From the NCBI GenBank assembly GCA_022710935.1, contig JAKLFY010000069.1, positions 1-34,071 on the forward strand: 34,071 nt of DNA, given 5' to 3'. This DNA comes from Verrucomicrobiota bacterium (GTDB lineage: Bacteria; Verrucomicrobiota; Verrucomicrobiia; Limisphaerales; J093). Position 1 is the first letter of the stretch; each line of letters begins with the position of its first letter. The notes beneath the pieces are model-generated. The model ran no database searches. It was not told the DNA's origin and worked only from the letters and a program-made list of their open reading frames with translations. Shown piece by piece: positions 33,329-34,071 of the stretch. The translations under genes and the position numbers were made by a program.

Positions 33329-33598
33329 TCACGCTTTGCCCCTACGCCGGCCCGCGCGGTACTTCTTGATTTCCTCCTGAATCTCAGCCTCGTCGGCAGC
33401 GGTGATGGGCCGGGTGCGGCGTCCCGCGTCCAGCGTCTTGAACACCGCCCTCAGCTCGGCCTCGGTCGGCTCCGGCACCGCCGTCACATAGAAACCCTCG
33501 CCCACCTCGGTAATCCGCAGCGAGGTTCCTGGCCCAATACGCTTGCGCTCACACATGGCCTTCGGCAACACCACCTGACGCTTCGTGGTCACTGTCAT
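33329..33598 (-). CDS. AbrB/MazE-type antitoxin (SpoVT-AbrB fold)
   Basis: An 89-residue DNA-binding protein: MTVTTKRQVVLPKAMCERKR then IGPGTSLRITEVGEGFYVTA. The swapped-hairpin start (TxKxQVxLPKxxxExxxIxPGT) is diagnostic. The C-terminal acidic helix would contact a VapC toxin. ATG 33598 is preferred; a GTG at 33610 would add four residues. Its toxin survives only as a stub immediately downstream. Confidence 0.82.
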   Translation of the reverse strand: MTVTTKRQVVLPKAMCERKRIGPGTSLRITEVGEGFYVTAVPEPTEAELRAVFKTLDAGRRTRPITAADEAEIQEEIKKYRAGRRRGKA

Positions 33599-33613
33599 CG
33601 TTGTCGTCACGCT

Positions 33614-33630
33614 CGTAGGATTATCCTACG
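33614..33630. promoter_or_regulatory. Perfect palindrome, probable autoregulatory operator
   Basis: CGTAGGATTATCCTACG has 8-base arms around one base and lies 16 bases upstream of the AbrB-type start. On the minus strand it contains GATAAT, a -10-like hexamer. TTGACC (33640-33645) lies upstream, though the 14-base spacing is short. The position fits autorepression by the antitoxin. Confidence 0.55.
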
Positions 33631-33650
33631 CTCGGGTTCGGTCAAGCTCT

Positions 33651-33722
33651 GGCCCACTCGACCGCCGCCTCGCTGAGTTCACCGCCGACCCAGCTATTGC
33701 CGTTCCTTTGGACCCGGACGCC
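33651..33722 (+). pseudogene. Fragment of the addiction-module antitoxin
   Basis: The frame reads LDRRLAEFTADPAIAVPLDP. It matches residues 53-72 of the intact antitoxin at 29091 (LDRRLAEFTANPGIAVPFEP) except at four positions, and the DNA is also close. No other part of the gene is present. Confidence 0.65.
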
Positions 33723-33807
33723 CGACGCCTTGAACCGCAATGCTGCGCACCGATCCGTTCAGCTTGCCCGCATCCTGCGCAAAACCTCCGTCATCCGCTC
33801 TGGCCCC

Positions 33808-33950
33808 CATCTCCGATCTCCCATCTCCGATCTCCCCCGGAGCCTGACCGATTGCGACCTCCGGAAACCCCTGCCTCGAAGATCCCAACCCCAGGACGAC
33901 CGACCCCCGACAACCACCTCCCCAGCCCCGCCGTTTGTCAATAGTAGATT
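33808..33950. repeat. Composite repeat, copy 2
   Basis: Four CATCTCC/GATCTCC units (33808-33835) are followed by the same segment as 28118-28224, ending with TGTCAATAG. The second half of the core (CTGACCCGATTGCC) is absent. The remaining bases to 34071 show only a short palindrome (GTTACGGTAAC at about 34016) and no gene. Confidence 0.7.
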
Positions 33951-34071
33951 CTGGTGAAGGGCGTAGGGTTTTTCAGCAGGGATTGTGAAGGGAACGCGGG
34001 TTTCATCGCCTCTTGGTTACGGTAACGTCTAACGGGGGCGTTGTCAGGATGACTTCGGTTGGTTTTCGAAG

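Noticed and set aside
28083-33950. Integron cassette array with attC sites
   Set aside because: The repeats lack the paired core sites (RYYYAAC/GTTRRRY type), and no integrase gene is in the window.

Overview
The window looks like a chromosome segment of a GC-rich Gram-negative bacterium, most likely a Verrucomicrobiota member close to the Limisphaerales/Pedosphaera group. The grounds are indirect: a TIGR03790-family protein (a family reported mainly from Verrucomicrobia, Planctomycetes and other exosortase-bearing genomes), a Tat-exported protein resembling L-fucose isomerase, a secreted glycoside hydrolase with an N-terminal glycoamylase-like domain, a coiled-coil membrane protein of a type I associate with this group, and dispersed short repeats of the CACAGAGACACGGAG kind. 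No rRNA or tRNA gene was seen, so the placement is inference.

Region 1 (1-26.5 kb) is ordinary chromosome. A partial SUKH/SMI1-like gene and a coiled-coil membrane protein lead to a large secreted glycoside hydrolase (minus strand). A plus-strand group follows: HPr (ptsH) and the amidotransferase subunits gatC and gatA. Next comes a minus-strand operon of RND adaptor, RND permease and O-antigen ligase/polymerase, joined by short overlaps. A Mn-type superoxide dismutase and recN lie beyond it. A coupled plus-strand trio (PhnP-like metallo-beta-lactamase, TIGR03790 protein, LarA-type DUF2088 protein) has ATGA overlaps at both junctions. On the minus strand are ftsH plus a secreted TIM-barrel protein, and then a Tat-exported protein, a 33-residue membrane protein and tilS.

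Region 2 (about 26.6 kb to the end) is different. It is a gene-sparse accessory region in which nearly every gene lies on the plus strand. It is rich in toxin-antitoxin (TA) modules, fragments of modules and dispersed repeats. Intact pieces are a nucleotidyltransferase with a small overlapping partner, a ParDE/RelE-like pair, a UPF0175-DUF3368 pair, and a CcbP-like gene overlapping an unknown gene. Broken pieces are C-terminal stubs of a DUF5615-like toxin, a ParE-like toxin (two stubs), a VapC-like PIN toxin, a REP-associated transposase, and an N-terminal stub of a large methylase-helicase. Two antitoxin genes sit directly against toxins that have lost their N-terminal parts.

Five copies of a ~30-bp sequence (core like TGTCATATGTACGG, then CTGACCCGATTGCCTTT), all in the same orientation, lie between these units. 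Two of them end a ~300-bp repeat. The region therefore resembles a repeat-delimited collection of small selfish or stress modules, assembled and eroded by recombination. It has no integron signature that I can see. This is the part most worth following up.
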